Shown here in pieces: positions 40,027-40,535 of a stretch of 40,535 nt of DNA. How positions within the stretch are numbered: position 1 is the first letter of the stretch; each line of letters begins with the position of its first letter. This stretch comes from Chloroflexota bacterium. Its GTDB lineage: Bacteria; Chloroflexota; Limnocylindria; P2-11E. The stretch spans positions 1-40,535 of the forward strand of contig VBFY01000026.1 of the NCBI GenBank assembly GCA_005889405.1. The letters are read 5' to 3'. The position numbers and the translations under genes are program-made. Under the pieces are notes generated by a model. It saw only the letters and a list, made by a program, of their open reading frames with translations. It ran no database searches and had not been told where the DNA came from.

Positions 40027-40535
40027 CTAGGCCCCAACGGCGCTAGCCCTCGCGAGCAGTGCCGCGTCGAGCGCGTCGAGCACCGCGCGCGGCGAGCGCC
40101 GTTCGTGCGCGCCGCGCGCGGCACCGATGGACCTGACGACGGCGCGCGGGTCATTGAGCGTGATCCCGAGCGACAGGGCCGTCTTCTCGCACTGCACGGT
40201 GTGCTCGACGATGTGCGACGCGAAGCGGTGAAGCCGAAAGCGGACGTCGACCTGATGCGAGACGTCGTACGGCCCCCACTCCGACATCGAGACCCGCGAG
40301 CGCGTCATCGGTGTCGGCCCGTCGCGCCGCGAACGCCGCGAGGATGTCGAGCACGCCGCCGCTGGTGTCCGCCGGGTCCGGCTGCGGCCGCCGATCCGGC
40401 GGCAGCTTCAGGGGCTCGTCCTCGCGACGTGCGAGAGCGTGCTGCGTGTTCGCGCGGTATGAGCGCTCGACGCCGATCGCGTGGGCGAGTGTTTCGCGCA
40501 GCGTCCACTCGCCCTGCGCAGGAGCGCGGTCGAGC
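40027..40535 (-). pseudogene. DinB-like protein gene, frameshifted, 5' end outside the window
   Basis: Reading leftward from the window edge, one frame gives GEWTLRETLAHAIGVERSYR and on to VLDILAAFAARRADTDDALA. From about 40285 the homologous-looking sequence continues in another frame: MSEWGPYDVSHQVDVRFRLH, then RFASHIVEHTVQCEKTALSL, to TAG 40027-40029. The two halves together resemble a DinB-superfamily protein, a four-helix fold with metal-binding His residues (LAHAI, FASHIVEH). A one-base indel near 40275-40300 would explain it. It may be a true pseudogene or a sequence error. The activity of this family is varied (thiol-dependent transferases and hydrolases). Confidence 0.6.

Noticed and set aside
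1-40535. CRISPR array, prophage or toxin-antitoxin system
   Set aside because: I saw no regularly spaced repeats, phage structural or integrase genes, or toxin-antitoxin pairs. The only mobile element visible is the IS481-family insertion.

Overview
The window is about 40.5 kb of very GC-rich, gene-dense bacterial chromosome. The gene content points to the Chloroflexota, perhaps a Limnocylindria-like lineage: a LysW-carrier lysine/arginine operon, a B12-dependent ribonucleotide reductase, a DUF5679 zinc ribbon, DUF5667 and VanW proteins, a GerW/YtfJ-like protein, frequent GTG starts and many 4-bp gene overlaps. This assignment rests on recognising families by eye, not on a database search.

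Layout. (1) 1-6238, rightward: the 3' part of a collagen-like surface protein, two small paralogous membrane proteins of a family I do not recognise, a single-pass membrane protein, a TPR lipoprotein and a large polytopic membrane protein. The last five start at or across the preceding stop, or close behind it. (2) 6366-7622: a c-di-GMP-I (GEMM) riboswitch in front of a secreted HELTH metallopeptidase. (3) 7619-12290, leftward: a very long Ala/Glu/Arg coiled-coil protein, then a GAF histidine kinase and its NarL-type regulator. The divergent gene at 12352 appears to share a C-terminal domain with the coiled-coil protein. (4) 12990-15114: a class III aminotransferase and an atypical orphan response regulator. 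(5) 15173-18279: nrdJ with a clear promoter, a structured leader, a 33-codon upstream ORF with its own strong Shine-Dalgarno, and an intrinsic terminator. (6) 18440-23351: VanW protein, DUF5667 protein, CinA-like protein (leftward), DUF5679 zinc ribbon and CBS protein. (7) 23477-24849: tRNA-Lys(CUU) with an IS481-family element three bases behind it. (8) 24869-26558: a secreted protein and a lipoprotein. (9) 26723-28729: a membrane GAF-GGDEF diguanylate cyclase. (10) 28769-33811: lysW-lysX-lysY-lysZ-lysJ-lysK, every junction overlapping. (11) 33839-38446: four coupled genes for nucleotide signalling (CHASE2 class III cyclase, GAF, GAF-HD-GYP, metallo-beta-lactamase hydrolase). (12) 38487 to the end: a YtfJ-like protein, a REC-GGDEF protein (leftward), tRNA-Leu(UAG) and a frameshifted DinB-like gene cut by the window edge.

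How the parts fit. The window holds a c-di-GMP synthase, a possible second synthase, a c-di-GMP phosphodiesterase (HD-GYP) and a c-di-GMP riboswitch. The HD-GYP protein carries a GAF domain with the complete NKXnFX3DE signature of cyclic-nucleotide-binding GAF domains, and it is co-translated with a class III nucleotide cyclase. A cAMP (or cGMP) to c-di-GMP link is therefore the most interesting system-level hypothesis here. The second is the nrdJ leader, where a pyrimidine tract inside the upstream ORF is complementary to that ORF's own ribosome binding site. The third is the use of probable non-canonical start codons (CTG, ATA, TTG) where a start overlaps the preceding stop.
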